From assembly GCA_019429405.1 (NCBI GenBank), contig JAHYIZ010000024.1, positions 1-44,685 of the forward strand: DNA of 44,685 nucleotides. Reading direction: 5' to 3'. The position numbers and the translations under genes are program-made. The DNA is from Paracoccaceae bacterium (GTDB lineage: Bacteria > Pseudomonadota > Alphaproteobacteria > Rhodobacterales > Rhodobacteraceae). How positions within the stretch are numbered: the first letter of the stretch is position 1; each line of letters opens with the position of its first letter. Below, in pieces: positions 35,104-42,789 of the stretch. The notes under the pieces are model-generated. The model was not told the origin of the DNA and searched no databases. It saw only the letters and a program-made list of their open reading frames with translations.

Positions 35104-36489
35104 TTAGCGCAGCTGTGCGCTGCCTTGCGCCAGCGCCGCTACCTCGGCGGCGCGGCGGTCGGCCGCCGCCTGACTGCCAAAGCCATAGCCCGCCCAACGG
35201 GCCGAGTCGAGCCGTGCCGCTGCGGCGGCGGCGATCTGGCCCTGCGCCGCCAGCGCCTCGGCGCGGATCAGCTGCAAGGTTGCCGCGAGCGCTGCGTTTT
35301 CGGCGGCAATGGCCGGTGGCAGGGCGCGGCTGGCAAGCGCCAGCGCCTCGGCGGGCTGGCGCGCCGAAAGCGCCAGCGCCGCCAGCTGCATTTCGGCATG
35401 GGCATACTGGATGTCTGCGCCCGGCAGGCCGCGATAGATCGCCGCTGCGCGCAGCAAGGCTTCACGCGCGGCGGCAGGGTCAGCGGTGGCGCTAAGCCGC
35501 CCGAGCGCGAACCACGCAAAACCCGCGCGTGCATCGGCCCAACCCGCTGCGGTGGCAAGTGCGACCGCTTCGCGGGCCGCGGCGCGGCGGCTTTGCGATG
35601 CCGCCCCGCCGCTGAGGGCTGCATCAAGGGCCGACTGGAAGTTGCGCGGGGTCGGCAGGGCGGCGGCGGGCCCGGCGATGCGCCCGCCCGCCGGGTTCAG
35701 CCGCGCCAGCAGCGCGGGCAGGGCGGCGGCCACCTCGGCCTCGCGCATGCCGCTATGCAGCTCGGGCGCATAGGTCAGGCGCAGCATCAGCATGTCGTAG
35801 CCGGTCAGAACGGCGTGAAAATTGTCGTCGTTGAAGACTGAGTCCGACAGGCGGAACAAATCGTTCAGCGGCCCCAATGCCTGCGCGATTTCCTCATGCA
35901 GGCAATCGCGAATCTCCTGCCGCGCGACATCATTTGGCAGGAACACCGACACCCGGCTGCGCTGCGTGAGGTGTGTCCAATCGGTCGCAGTGCTGCCGCG
36001 CGCGGTGCGGTAAGCCTGCCACCCCGAGACGCCAGGAACCACGAAACAGGCGGCGTTGGGCACCAGCGCCTGCATCGTTTGGCGGGGCAGAAACTCAACC
36101 GTAATCGCGGCCTGCGCGCGCTGTTCTTGCCAGATGTCGATGCCCGCCTCGCCGCGCAGTCGCGCCAACAGGCTGGCAAGCTCTTGCCCTGCGCCGGGCG
36201 GCACGGCACCTGTCAGCGCCACCGAAACCGGGCCTTCAAAGCGGGTGAGCACAGGCAGCGCGCGCCCGCTTTCAAGCCGGAATGAAAGCTCCAGAAAATC
36301 GCGCGCGATTTCGGCGTTGCTGGCGGCGCGGCGCGGCGCGGGCCCGCCGGGGCCGGGGTCAAAGCCTGCGGGCGCCGGGGGTGCCAGAAGCTCGGACGAC
36401 GCGCGCGCGGTTGGGCCTGCGCGCTGGTCGGCGGCGCAGCCCGCCAGCAGGGCGGCGGCAAGAAGCAGGGCGGGGCAGCGTGGCAGCAT
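35104..36489 (-). CDS. DUF2927 domain lipoprotein
   Basis: A 461-residue lipoprotein. The signal peptide ends in the lipobox LLAGC (lipidated C18). The ATG at 36489 is chosen because it gives this signal; a longer frame to 36591 would add 34 unconserved residues. The DUF2927 part (about 70-290) includes FLPNDVARQEIRDCLHEEIAQALGP and DNFHAVLTGYDMLMLRLTY. The C-terminal half (about 310-461) is made of alanine-rich helical pairs resembling TPR/SEL1 repeats. DUF2927 is characteristic of Rhodobacterales and its function is unknown. It is the first gene of a chain of closely spaced minus-strand genes. Confidence 0.87.
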   Translation of the reverse strand: MLPRCPALLLAAALLAGCAADQRAGPTARASSELLAPPAPAGFDPGPGGPAPRRAASNAEIARDFLELSFRLESGRALPVLTRFEGPVSVALTGAVPPGAGQELASLLARLRGEAGIDIWQEQRAQAAITVEFLPRQTMQALVPNAACFVVPGVSGWQAYRTARGSTATDWTHLTQRSRVSVFLPNDVARQEIRDCLHEEIAQALGPLNDLFRLSDSVFNDDNFHAVLTGYDMLMLRLTYAPELHSGMREAEVAAALPALLARLNPAGGRIAGPAAALPTPRNFQSALDAALSGGAASQSRRAAAREAVALATAAGWADARAGFAWFALGRLSATADPAAAREALLRAAAIYRGLPGADIQYAHAEMQLAALALSARQPAEALALASRALPPAIAAENAALAATLQLIRAEALAAQGQIAAAAAARLDSARWAGYGFGSQAAADRRAAEVAALAQGSAQLR

Positions 36490-36552
36490 GAAAACCTGAG
36501 TGATGGCGCAGAAGCATGAGGCTACTGCCGCGCGCGAAGTTCGCCTAGCAAA

Positions 36553-36569
36553 AGATTGGGAAACAATCT
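36553..36569. promoter_or_regulatory. Inverted repeat in the leader of the DUF2927 gene
   Basis: AGATTG-GGAAA-CAATCT is a perfect 6-bp inverted repeat. It lies in an AT-rich island (about 36545-36600) of an otherwise very GC-rich 193-bp gap between the one-carbon operon (ending 36683) and the DUF2927 gene (starting 36489). On the minus strand it is followed by TTTT, so it could be a weak terminator of the upstream operon. An operator for the downstream gene is the other option. Confidence 0.35.
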
Positions 36570-36682
36570 GTTTTCGGATTTTCGCGGGCAAATGTTGTGG
36601 TCCGATGGCGCGCGCCCACGGCCCCTAGAACGGTGCGCGCAGGGGCAGCGCGCCGCCCCCGCGTGATGATTCGCTGCGCCCG

Positions 36683-37639
36683 CTAGCCGCGCCCGCGCCT
36701 GCGCCCGCCGCGCGCGCCCCCCGCCGCCTGCGCCGCAGCACTCGCCTCGGCGAAGGTGGCGCCCTCTTTCACCGCGTCGAGCACGCGCGCAAAGCGGATC
36801 CATTCAAAGCCGTTGGCGTCATGGTCCATCAGCATGTTGGCGGCGCGGATCGCTTCCATCTCGACCGATCGCACCGGGTTCATGATTGCCGAGGTCATGC
36901 CCGCGCCGATTGCCATCGGCAGAAACGCCGCGTTGACGCCGTGGCGGTTGGGCAGGCCGAAGGAAATATTCGAGGCGCCGCAGGTGGTGTTTACGCCCAG
37001 TTCACGCAACCGCCGCACCAGTTCAAACACCTGCCGCCCGGCGCTGGCCAGCGCCCCCACTGGCATCACCAGCGGGTCAACCACGATGTCATGCGCCGGA
37101 ATGCCGAAATCGGCGGCGCGCTCGACGATCTTTTTTGCCACCGCAAAACGCACCTCGGGGTCCATCGAAATGCCGCTGTCGTCGTTGGAAATGGCAACGA
37201 CCGGCACGTTGTATTTCTTGACCAGCGGCAGCACCCGCTCCAGCCGCTCTTCCTCGCCCGTCACGGAATTGAGCAGCGGCCGTCCCTCGGCCGCCGCCAG
37301 CCCGGCCTCAAGCGCCGCCGGCACCGAGCTGTCGATGCAGAGCGGCACATCGACAAGGCCCTGCACAAGGCGGATCATCGACACCATCAGCGGCGGCTCG
37401 GTTTCATTGGGGTTGGGGTTGGAGTTGTAGACAACGCCCGCGTTGACATCGAGCACCATCGCACCGCAAGCGACCTGTTCCAGAGCATCCATTTCGACCG
37501 TGGCGTAATTGCCCGCCTCCAACTCAGCCGCCAGTTTCTTGCGGCCGGTGGGGTTGATGCGCTCGCCGATCACGCAGAACGGCTCATCAAAGCCGATGAC
37601 GACGGTTTTCGATTTCGATTCCAGAACAGTGCGGGTCAT
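36683..37639 (-). CDS. Methyltetrahydrofolate (pterin-binding) methyltransferase, probable split-MetH component
   Basis: A 318-residue pterin-binding TIM barrel. The first motif is GERINPTGR (25-33), then LDVNAG (63-68) and the late NISFGLPNR box, all as in the methyl-THF domain of methionine synthase (MetH) and the CFeSP methyltransferase AcsE. The homocysteine and cobalamin domains are absent, so it must pass the methyl group to a separate corrinoid protein. Rhodobacterales such as Phaeobacter are known to use a split MetH, and this is probably the folate-binding part. The C-terminal ~15 residues are a Gly/Arg-rich tail (GGARGGRRRGRG). The start overlaps the stop of the MTHFR-like gene (ATGA). 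Confidence 0.88.
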   Translation of the reverse strand: MTRTVLESKSKTVVIGFDEPFCVIGERINPTGRKKLAAELEAGNYATVEMDALEQVACGAMVLDVNAGVVYNSNPNPNETEPPLMVSMIRLVQGLVDVPLCIDSSVPAALEAGLAAAEGRPLLNSVTGEEERLERVLPLVKKYNVPVVAISNDDSGISMDPEVRFAVAKKIVERAADFGIPAHDIVVDPLVMPVGALASAGRQVFELVRRLRELGVNTTCGASNISFGLPNRHGVNAAFLPMAIGAGMTSAIMNPVRSVEMEAIRAANMLMDHDANGFEWIRFARVLDAVKEGATFAEASAAAQAAGGARGGRRRGRG

Positions 37640-38532
37640 GCGGTCTCGCTTTTGCTGTGTTCGGCCACCCATGTGGCGTTGGTCTTGATGCCCCCAAGCG
37701 GGAAGAAATGCACCGATTCGATGCCAAAGGCGGGGTTGGCGGCCTTGTGCGCTGCCAGCGCCGCGACCATCTCGCCCGGCTCGAACGGCAGCAAAAGCTT
37801 GGTCACGTCGCGCGCGCGCCGTTGCAGCACGCGCAGGCTGGGGCCGACGCCGCAAGCGATGGCGAACTTGACCAGCGTTTGCAGCTTGGCCGGGCCAGCG
37901 ATGCCGATATGCACCGGCAAGTGGATGCCAAGGGCCGCGAGCTTGTTGACCCACGCGATGACCGGGGCAGGCTCAAAGCAGAACTGGGTGGCGATCGCCA
38001 TTTTGGCGTCGGTCCGGGCTGCCCAATCCTGTTTCAGCGTCAGCGCCTGCATGGCGATGGCGTCGCCGCCGTCGGCGTCAATATCGCGGTTGCCCTCGGG
38101 GTGGCCCGCGACGTGCAGGCGGTCAAAGCCCTCAAAGGCGCCGCTTTCAAGCATCTGCATGGCGCTGGTGTAATCGCCTGCGGGGGTGTTGACGCCGCCC
38201 CCCAGCAGCAGCGCCTGCGTCACCCCGGCCTCGGCTTTGTAGCGGCCCACCCAGTCGCGCAAGATCGCCTCGGACGCGATCAGGCGCGCGGGAAAATGCG
38301 GCATCGGCTCAAACCCTTCGCGGCGCAGGCGCGCGGCGCAGGCCACCATGTCGTCAATCGGGGTGCCGTCAATATGGGCGATGTAAACGCGGGTGCCTGC
38401 AGGCAGGAGCGCGCGGAAATCTTCGACACCCGCGGCGGTGCGCGGCATCACCTCGATCGAAAACCCGTCGAGAAAGGCCGGAACCGGGCCAAAGTCGGGG
38501 GCCGCATCGCGACGAAAGTTCAAAAGCGCCAT
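37636..38532 (-). CDS. Methylenetetrahydrofolate reductase-like protein
   Basis: A 298-residue flavoprotein-type TIM barrel related to MetF. The N-terminal acidic residue is kept (E27 in FSIEVMP), as are HPEG (144-147) and ATQFCFEPAPV with Q183. The FAD/folate loop that reads LRGD in E. coli MetF reads LLGGG here (about 109-113), so the conserved aspartate is missing. It would reduce methylene-THF to methyl-THF, the substrate of the methyltransferase encoded directly downstream with a 4-bp overlap. Because of the divergence a changed reductant or reverse flow (methyl-THF oxidation) is possible. The small Virulence_fact-like gene is 13 bp upstream. Confidence 0.82.
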   Translation of the reverse strand: MALLNFRRDAAPDFGPVPAFLDGFSIEVMPRTAAGVEDFRALLPAGTRVYIAHIDGTPIDDMVACAARLRREGFEPMPHFPARLIASEAILRDWVGRYKAEAGVTQALLLGGGVNTPAGDYTSAMQMLESGAFEGFDRLHVAGHPEGNRDIDADGGDAIAMQALTLKQDWAARTDAKMAIATQFCFEPAPVIAWVNKLAALGIHLPVHIGIAGPAKLQTLVKFAIACGVGPSLRVLQRRARDVTKLLLPFEPGEMVAALAAHKAANPAFGIESVHFFPLGGIKTNATWVAEHSKSETA

Positions 38533-38545
38533 CGTGGCCTCCGGG

Positions 38546-38854
38546 TCAGGGGCGGGGAGGTTCCCAGCCGTTGGTTGCTATCAGCGCGGCAAGCCGTGCT
38601 GCGTCGTATTCGGCAATCAGGCGCGCGGCCTCGGCCTCGACGGCCTCGGCATCAGTGCCGGGAAGGGTGACCGCGGGCGCCTTGCGCCATTCGGCCATAT
38701 AGGCATCGGCATCGCGTGCCCCGATCTTCATCGCGCACCGGTCAATCGCCTGCTCGAACCGCTCGGGCAGCGGCTTTTTCACTGCCCCGCGCCCCTTGCC
38801 CGCAATCACTTGCGCCGGGATGTCGCGCCAGAAAACGAGGGTGATTTCGGCCAT
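38546..38854 (-). CDS. Small Virulence_fact family protein of the one-carbon operon
   Basis: A 102-residue soluble protein that begins MAEITLVFWRDIPAQVI and continues with a basic GKGRGAVKKPLPERFEQAID and a helical end. It matches what is annotated as the Virulence_fact family in alphaproteobacteria; the name is historical and no virulence role is implied. The start at 38854 has an AAGGAA ribosome site. It is the first gene of the minus-strand unit with the MTHFR-like and methyl-THF methyltransferase genes. That recurring company suggests a small accessory subunit of methyl transfer. Confidence 0.78.
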   Translation of the reverse strand: MAEITLVFWRDIPAQVIAGKGRGAVKKPLPERFEQAIDRCAMKIGARDADAYMAEWRKAPAVTLPGTDAEAVEAEAARLIAEYDAARLAALIATNGWEPPRP

Positions 38855-39163
38855 TGCTGATTCCTTCCTTCGCGCCACCATTACGCCCCGCAGCACCGGC
38901 CCCGATGGCGGATTTCGACATGTTGCGCGGGGTCCGCGACGCGGCCCGCCAACAGGGCGCCAATCTCGCGTGGCGGGGCAGGGTGGGGCAATGGCAAAGC
39001 GCCCGCGCCGGGGTGAATTCGCTGCATGCTTTGCATGAGCCGGGCATGGCCCGCCATCCTCGCGCGCCCGCTCCGAATGCTACTTGCCTTGACCCCGGTC
39101 ATGGGGCGGGGCGGGGAAGGGTGCTATAATGCCACGGTCTTTATGATTAAGGAGGTCGTTGCC
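38855..39163. other. Divergent intergenic region without a supported gene
   Basis: This 309-bp stretch separates the minus-strand one-carbon operon from the LRR gene. Short frames exist on both strands, but none has a ribosome site or recognisable protein features, and no tRNA-like fold is evident. It contains several GCATG words (about 39025-39050), a GGGC-ATG-GCCC inverted repeat, a G-rich run (about 39103-39121) and the extended -10 promoter of the LRR gene. The promoter of the one-carbon operon must lie near 38860-38900. Confidence 0.6.
39122..39130 (+). promoter_or_regulatory. Extended -10 promoter of the LRR protein gene
   Basis: TGCTATAAT is a perfect extended -10 element (TGnTATAAT), rare in this GC-rich DNA. 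A good -35 (TTGACC at 39089) is 30 bases away, too far for normal spacing, so the extended -10 probably works largely alone. The predicted transcript start near 39137 gives a ~27-base leader containing a full Shine-Dalgarno sequence (AAGGAGGT). Confidence 0.7.
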
Positions 39164-40309
39164 ATGTTCATTTCCGCATTCACCCCCCGTGCCGCGCTGA
39201 TTGCGACCTGTCTTTGCCTTGCCGTTGCGCTTCCCGCCGGTGCCCAGACCGCCGCCGATGCCGCCGCGCGGTTTGCCACCCTTGAGGTGAAGGTGAAGAA
39301 CGCGGCCGTCACCGAAGATACGCTGGCCGATGTGCAATCGCTCAGCTTCGGATCACGGATTGCGCCCCAGGTGACCGATGCCGACATCGCGCTGATGCGC
39401 TATCTGCCCAACCTTGGCTCTGCCTCGCTCGACGGGTTGAAGGGGGTGACACCGAAGGGCCTGTCGCAGCTTTCGAACGTGCCCAAACTCTGGCGGCTCA
39501 GCCTGCGCGGCAGCGAGATCACTGATGCACATGCGGCGGTTCTGCCCGGATTGCCGGGGGTCAAGACCCTAGACCTGACGATGAACGCGGGGCTCGGAGA
39601 AGCCGCGATACCTGTCATTGCCGCAATGCCGGAATTGACCGACCTCAAGCTCGATGCAACCGGCGTGACCGACGCCGGGCTGGCCGCGCTTTCGGGGCAC
39701 GGCACACTGAAGGCGCTCAGCCTTGGCCGCACCGCGGTGACAGATGCAGGGATAGCGCATCTGGCCGGCATCGCTACGCTGCAAACGCTGGCAATACCCG
39801 ATACCGCCGTAACCGGCGCCGGGCTGGAGCCGCTTGCGGCACTGCCGAACCTGCAAGAACTGAGCCTGATGAACAGCAAGGTCGATGACATCGGCGCCTG
39901 GCACATCAGCAAGATGGCGTCGCTGAAGCGGCTTTTTGCGTGGAACACCCTGATCACCGATAATGGCATGGTCTGGTTCAAGAACCTCACCAACCTAGAG
40001 GTGCTGTACCTTGATCGCACCGGGGTGACGGATGCAGGGCTTGCGGCACTTGCCGGGCTGCCCAAGCTGCGCACGCTGTGGCTGAACGGCACAGCAGTGG
40101 GTGACGCGGGCATGGTGCATCTGGCGACCCTGCCGCTGACCTCGGTGCAGATCGGGCAGACACAGGTGGGCGATGAGGGGCTCTTGACGCTGGCGGCGAT
40201 ACCGAGTCTGGCGAATATCAGCGCGCGCGGCAGCAAGGTGACCGAGGCGGGCGTGGCGGCGGCGATGGCGCTGCCGGGGCGAAACCCGGGCCTGAGCATT
40301 TCGCGCTGA
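39164..40309 (+). CDS. Periplasmic leucine-rich-repeat protein
   Basis: A 381-residue exported protein. Its signal peptide (ALIATCLCLAVALPAGA, cleaved before QTAAD) is followed by about a dozen LRR units of 23-24 residues with the pattern L-x-x-L-x-L-x-x-T-x-V-T-D-A-G-L-x-x-L. Clear units are around KLDATGVTDAGLAALSG, SLGRTAVTDAGIAHLAG and YLDRTGVTDAGLAALAG. This TDAGL-type LRR is most common in planctomycetes and is unusual in Rhodobacterales. The ATG at 39164 has a perfect AAGGAGGT ribosome site. No catalytic motif is seen, so it is probably a binding or scaffold protein in the periplasm. A hairpin follows the stop. Confidence 0.88.
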   Translation: MFISAFTPRAALIATCLCLAVALPAGAQTAADAAARFATLEVKVKNAAVTEDTLADVQSLSFGSRIAPQVTDADIALMRYLPNLGSASLDGLKGVTPKGLSQLSNVPKLWRLSLRGSEITDAHAAVLPGLPGVKTLDLTMNAGLGEAAIPVIAAMPELTDLKLDATGVTDAGLAALSGHGTLKALSLGRTAVTDAGIAHLAGIATLQTLAIPDTAVTGAGLEPLAALPNLQELSLMNSKVDDIGAWHISKMASLKRLFAWNTLITDNGMVWFKNLTNLEVLYLDRTGVTDAGLAALAGLPKLRTLWLNGTAVGDAGMVHLATLPLTSVQIGQTQVGDEGLLTLAAIPSLANISARGSKVTEAGVAAAMALPGRNPGLSISR

Positions 40310-40345
40310 GCCAGCGCATCAGCGGCGCGCGCACGCCGCTGGCTC
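40308..40345 (+). terminator. Hairpin after the LRR gene (possible terminator)
   Basis: The outer arms GAGCCAGCG and CGCTGGCTC are perfect complements, and inside them AGCGGCG/CGCCGCT can form an alternative stem. The structure begins on the stop codon itself. There is no T-run after it, so termination without Rho is uncertain; a role in mRNA protection is also possible. Confidence 0.45.
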
Positions 40346-40422
40346 CGCAGGGCGGGGCTCAACCATTTGTAAACCCTGATCTGGCTAGTCTTGCGCCGAA
40401 AGATCTCGCCTCGGGCGCAGGA

Positions 40423-41583
40423 ATGACAGTGGACAAGGTGCAAAGCGTGATCCGACGCAAGGCTGAGGCGGGGCGGGTACCACCCGAAGCCGCGCCGATG
40501 ACGGCTGCGCGCGCGCTTGGCCTGGCGCTCGCCAAGGCGGCGCAGGATGGCATGGCACTACCCCTGCGCGTGACGCGGATCGAAGAGAGGCGGCTTTCGC
40601 TGGCCGAGCTTCCCGAGGCGATTGAAGACCGCGCGCTGCTCGCCGTACTTGAAGGCCCGGCCGAGGGGTTGGGGCTTGCGGCCATCGCGCCGTCGTTGCT
40701 TGCCGCGCTGATCGAGGTGCAGACGACCGGCAGGCTTTCTCCGGCGCCGCCCGCCGCGCGCCGTGCCACCCGCACCGACGCCGTGATGGTCGCGGGGTTC
40801 ATCGACCACGCACTTGCCGGGTTTGAGGAAATTCTCGCTGAACTGCCCGAAATCGTCTGGGCCGGGGGCTTTCGCTATGCCTCGTATCTTGACGATCCGC
40901 GCCCGCTTGGCCTGCTGCTGGAAGATATCGCCTTTCGCGTGCTGCAACTGGACCTTGCGCTTGGCCAGGGCGGGGAACGCACGGGCGGGCTGGTGCTGGC
41001 GCTGCCCGCAAATGGCCGTGGCGCAGCACCCCGCCCTGCGGCCGGCGCCAATGCGCAGGCGGGCGCGCCAGCGGCGGGATCGCTGGCAGATGCCAAACGC
41101 TGGAGCAAGGACATGGAACGCGTGGTTTTGCAGGCCCCGGCCGTGCTTGACGCGGTGCTGCATCGCCTCACGCTGCCGCTGTCGGCGGTGCTCGCACTGG
41201 CGCCGGGCGCCGAACTGCCGGTGCCGCTTGCCGCGCTTGAGGATTTGCGGGTTGAAGGGCAGGGCGGGCGGTTGCTCGCCCGCGGGCGGCTCGGGCAGAA
41301 CCGTGGCTTCCGCGCAGTACGTCTGGTGAACGAGGCTGCAGAGCCCGCTCCGGCGGCGCCCGCCCTGGCCACCGCCGCCACCGAACCCGCCAGCACCACA
41401 CCCCCAAGGCGTCGTGCCGCGCCGCCCCCGGACATCGCCCCAGAGCCCGCGCCACAGCGCGCCATGCCCGCACCAATGGCGATGGACATGATTGGCGCAG
41501 GCCCGGCTGCGGCGGCGGACCCGGCCCCCGAAGAGCATGAGCCTTTCGCAATGGCGCCGCTGAAGATGGGGTCGGTGTTCTGA
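40423..41583 (+). CDS. Orphan FliM/FliN-like (SpoA domain) protein
   Basis: A 386-residue protein. The N-terminal part (about 1-185) has a FliM-middle-domain-like helix/strand plan (EGLGLAAIAPSLLAALIEVQTTGRL, with ALIEVQTTG the most FliM-like stretch). A SpoA/FliN-like domain lies at about 240-301 (LDAVLHRLTLPLSAVLALAPGAELPVPLAALEDL). Alanine/proline-rich linkers separate these, and a ~75-residue Ala/Pro tail ends the protein. In flagella such domains form the motor switch C-ring, and in type III secretion the sorting platform. No other flagellar or secretion gene is in this window, so its partner is unknown. The ribosome site is weak (AGGA adjacent to the ATG at 40423); a start a few codons on is possible. 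Confidence 0.75.
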   Translation: MTVDKVQSVIRRKAEAGRVPPEAAPMTAARALGLALAKAAQDGMALPLRVTRIEERRLSLAELPEAIEDRALLAVLEGPAEGLGLAAIAPSLLAALIEVQTTGRLSPAPPAARRATRTDAVMVAGFIDHALAGFEEILAELPEIVWAGGFRYASYLDDPRPLGLLLEDIAFRVLQLDLALGQGGERTGGLVLALPANGRGAAPRPAAGANAQAGAPAAGSLADAKRWSKDMERVVLQAPAVLDAVLHRLTLPLSAVLALAPGAELPVPLAALEDLRVEGQGGRLLARGRLGQNRGFRAVRLVNEAAEPAPAAPALATAATEPASTTPPRRRAAPPPDIAPEPAPQRAMPAPMAMDMIGAGPAAAADPAPEEHEPFAMAPLKMGSVF

Positions 41584-41762
41584 CCGCCGCCGTGGCGCAG
41601 GGGCGCGAGGCTATTCAGGCGCAAGGACGCGGCTGATAGCGGGCACGGTCTCGGGCTGGGCCGTACGCTGGTCCGGCTCGCACGTCAGGCAAGGTTTTGG
41701 CCGGCACGCCCTTCACGGCTTTTACTTTGGGCGGCGATACAGGGGTGCAAGGTGGCGGGGCG

Positions 41763-42206
41763 TCAGCTTGTCGCCGCAGTATCGCGGAGGTCAAACCTTT
41801 GCCGCAGCGGCGAGCTGACGGCCATGCCAGCGACCATTGCGGCCACGAAAACCCAGACCTGCCAGCCACCAAAGCTGAGCGATGCAAGCGCCGGGCCGGG
41901 GCAAAAACCCACGATGCCCCAGCCTGCGCCGAACAAGAGCGAGCCCAGCACCAACTGGCGGTCAACCAGCAGCGGCAGGTCGCGCGGCATCGGCAGGCCC
42001 AGGTACGAATGCTCGCGCCATGCCGCCAGCCGCCAGACCAGCACCATCGGGGCGACCGCACCGCCAAGCACGAACGCCAGCGTCGGGTCCCAGTCGCCAA
42101 ACACGTCAAGCCAGCCTTGCACCTTGGCGGTATCGACCATGCCTGAAATCAGCAACCCCGCCCCGAACAGCCCGCCCGAAAGCATCGCCCCAAGATTGCG
42201 CAGCAT
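41763..42206 (-). CDS. YeeE/YedE-type membrane protein (DUF6691-like), second subunit
   Basis: A 147-residue membrane protein with four TM helices. The conserved loop GAGWGIVGFCPGPAL carries the cysteine typical of this family (thiosulfate or sulfur-compound channels related to TsuA and PmpB). It overlaps the first subunit gene by one base (TGATG). Together the two halves resemble one full-length YeeE protein. It probably imports or exports a sulfur species in the cytoplasmic membrane. The family's usual BigR-type repressor and rhodanese genes are not next to it. Confidence 0.87.
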   Translation of the reverse strand: MLRNLGAMLSGGLFGAGLLISGMVDTAKVQGWLDVFGDWDPTLAFVLGGAVAPMVLVWRLAAWREHSYLGLPMPRDLPLLVDRQLVLGSLLFGAGWGIVGFCPGPALASLSFGGWQVWVFVAAMVAGMAVSSPLRQRFDLRDTAATS

Positions 42207-42631
42207 CAGATCACCCCCAGAACATGGCGCCCGATGGCCAGCGCAAGGCCCCCGCCCAGAAGGTAGAAGGCCGTCGCCACGATTCCGCGCAGCGAAAAAC
42301 GCGAAATGCCGCAGACGCCGTGCCCCGAGGTGCAGCCGTTGGCAAGGCGCGTGCCGATACCCACCAAAAGCCCCGATGCAACCAGCAGCACCCCATTTGA
42401 TGTCGCATGCGTGGTAACGCCGTCATAAAGCGGCAGCAGCAGCACGGGCACCACAACGACCCCGGCCAGAAACCACAGCCGCTCGGTGGCATTGTCGCGC
42501 CCGCTGCCGTCAACCAGCCCGCCGATAATGCCGCTGGCGCCCAGAATGCGCCCGTGCACCAGCAGGTAAATGCCCGCCGCCGTGCCAATCATCAGCCCGC
42601 CTGCCAGGCCCCACCACCAATCCGCTTGCAT
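42206..42631 (-). CDS. YeeE/YedE-type membrane protein, first subunit
   Basis: A 141-residue membrane protein with four to five TM helices. The hallmark [22 protein letters not shown] has the paired cysteines that relay sulfur in thiosulfate transporters of the YeeE family, and [12 protein letters not shown] is a second conserved loop. It is the first gene of a two-gene minus-strand unit, with the second half-channel coded directly after it. The divergent 160-bp gap to the DksA-like gene must carry both promoters; I found no clear operator there. Confidence 0.9.
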   Translation of the reverse strand: MQADWWWGLAGGLMIGTAAGIYLLVHGRILGASGIIGGLVDGSGRDNATERLWFLAGVVVVPVLLLPLYDGVTTHATSNGVLLVASGLLVGIGTRLANGCTSGHGVCGISRFSLRGIVATAFYLLGGGLALAIGRHVLGVI

Positions 42632-42789
42632 GCCGTCGCTCCCAACTGCGTTGACGTGAGCACATGACGGCAGCGCTTGAGAGATTCAAGCATTTCATGC
42701 CGCGCTGCAGCGTCTTTGGAAAGTTTGACCTGTGTCATGGCGGTCGCGCGCGGTGGCGCGCAGCATTCCTTCAGCGCAAGGAGAACGTC

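Noticed and set aside
36683-37954. Longer start for the methyl-THF methyltransferase gene
   Set aside because: The extra 105 codons lie antisense-free but out of frame inside the MTHFR-like gene and are Arg/Gly-rich. The ATG at 37639 overlaps that gene's stop in the typical ATGA way.
38854-39129. Short plus-strand frame (91 codons) before the LRR gene
   Set aside because: It has no ribosome site, no signal or domain, a biased Arg/Ala/Pro content, and it overlaps the promoter region of the one-carbon operon.
41584-41762. Possible minus-strand gene remnant downstream of the YeeE pair
   Set aside because: A proline-rich frame can be read here, but it is open only as an alternative frame of the YeeE gene and has no start of its own.
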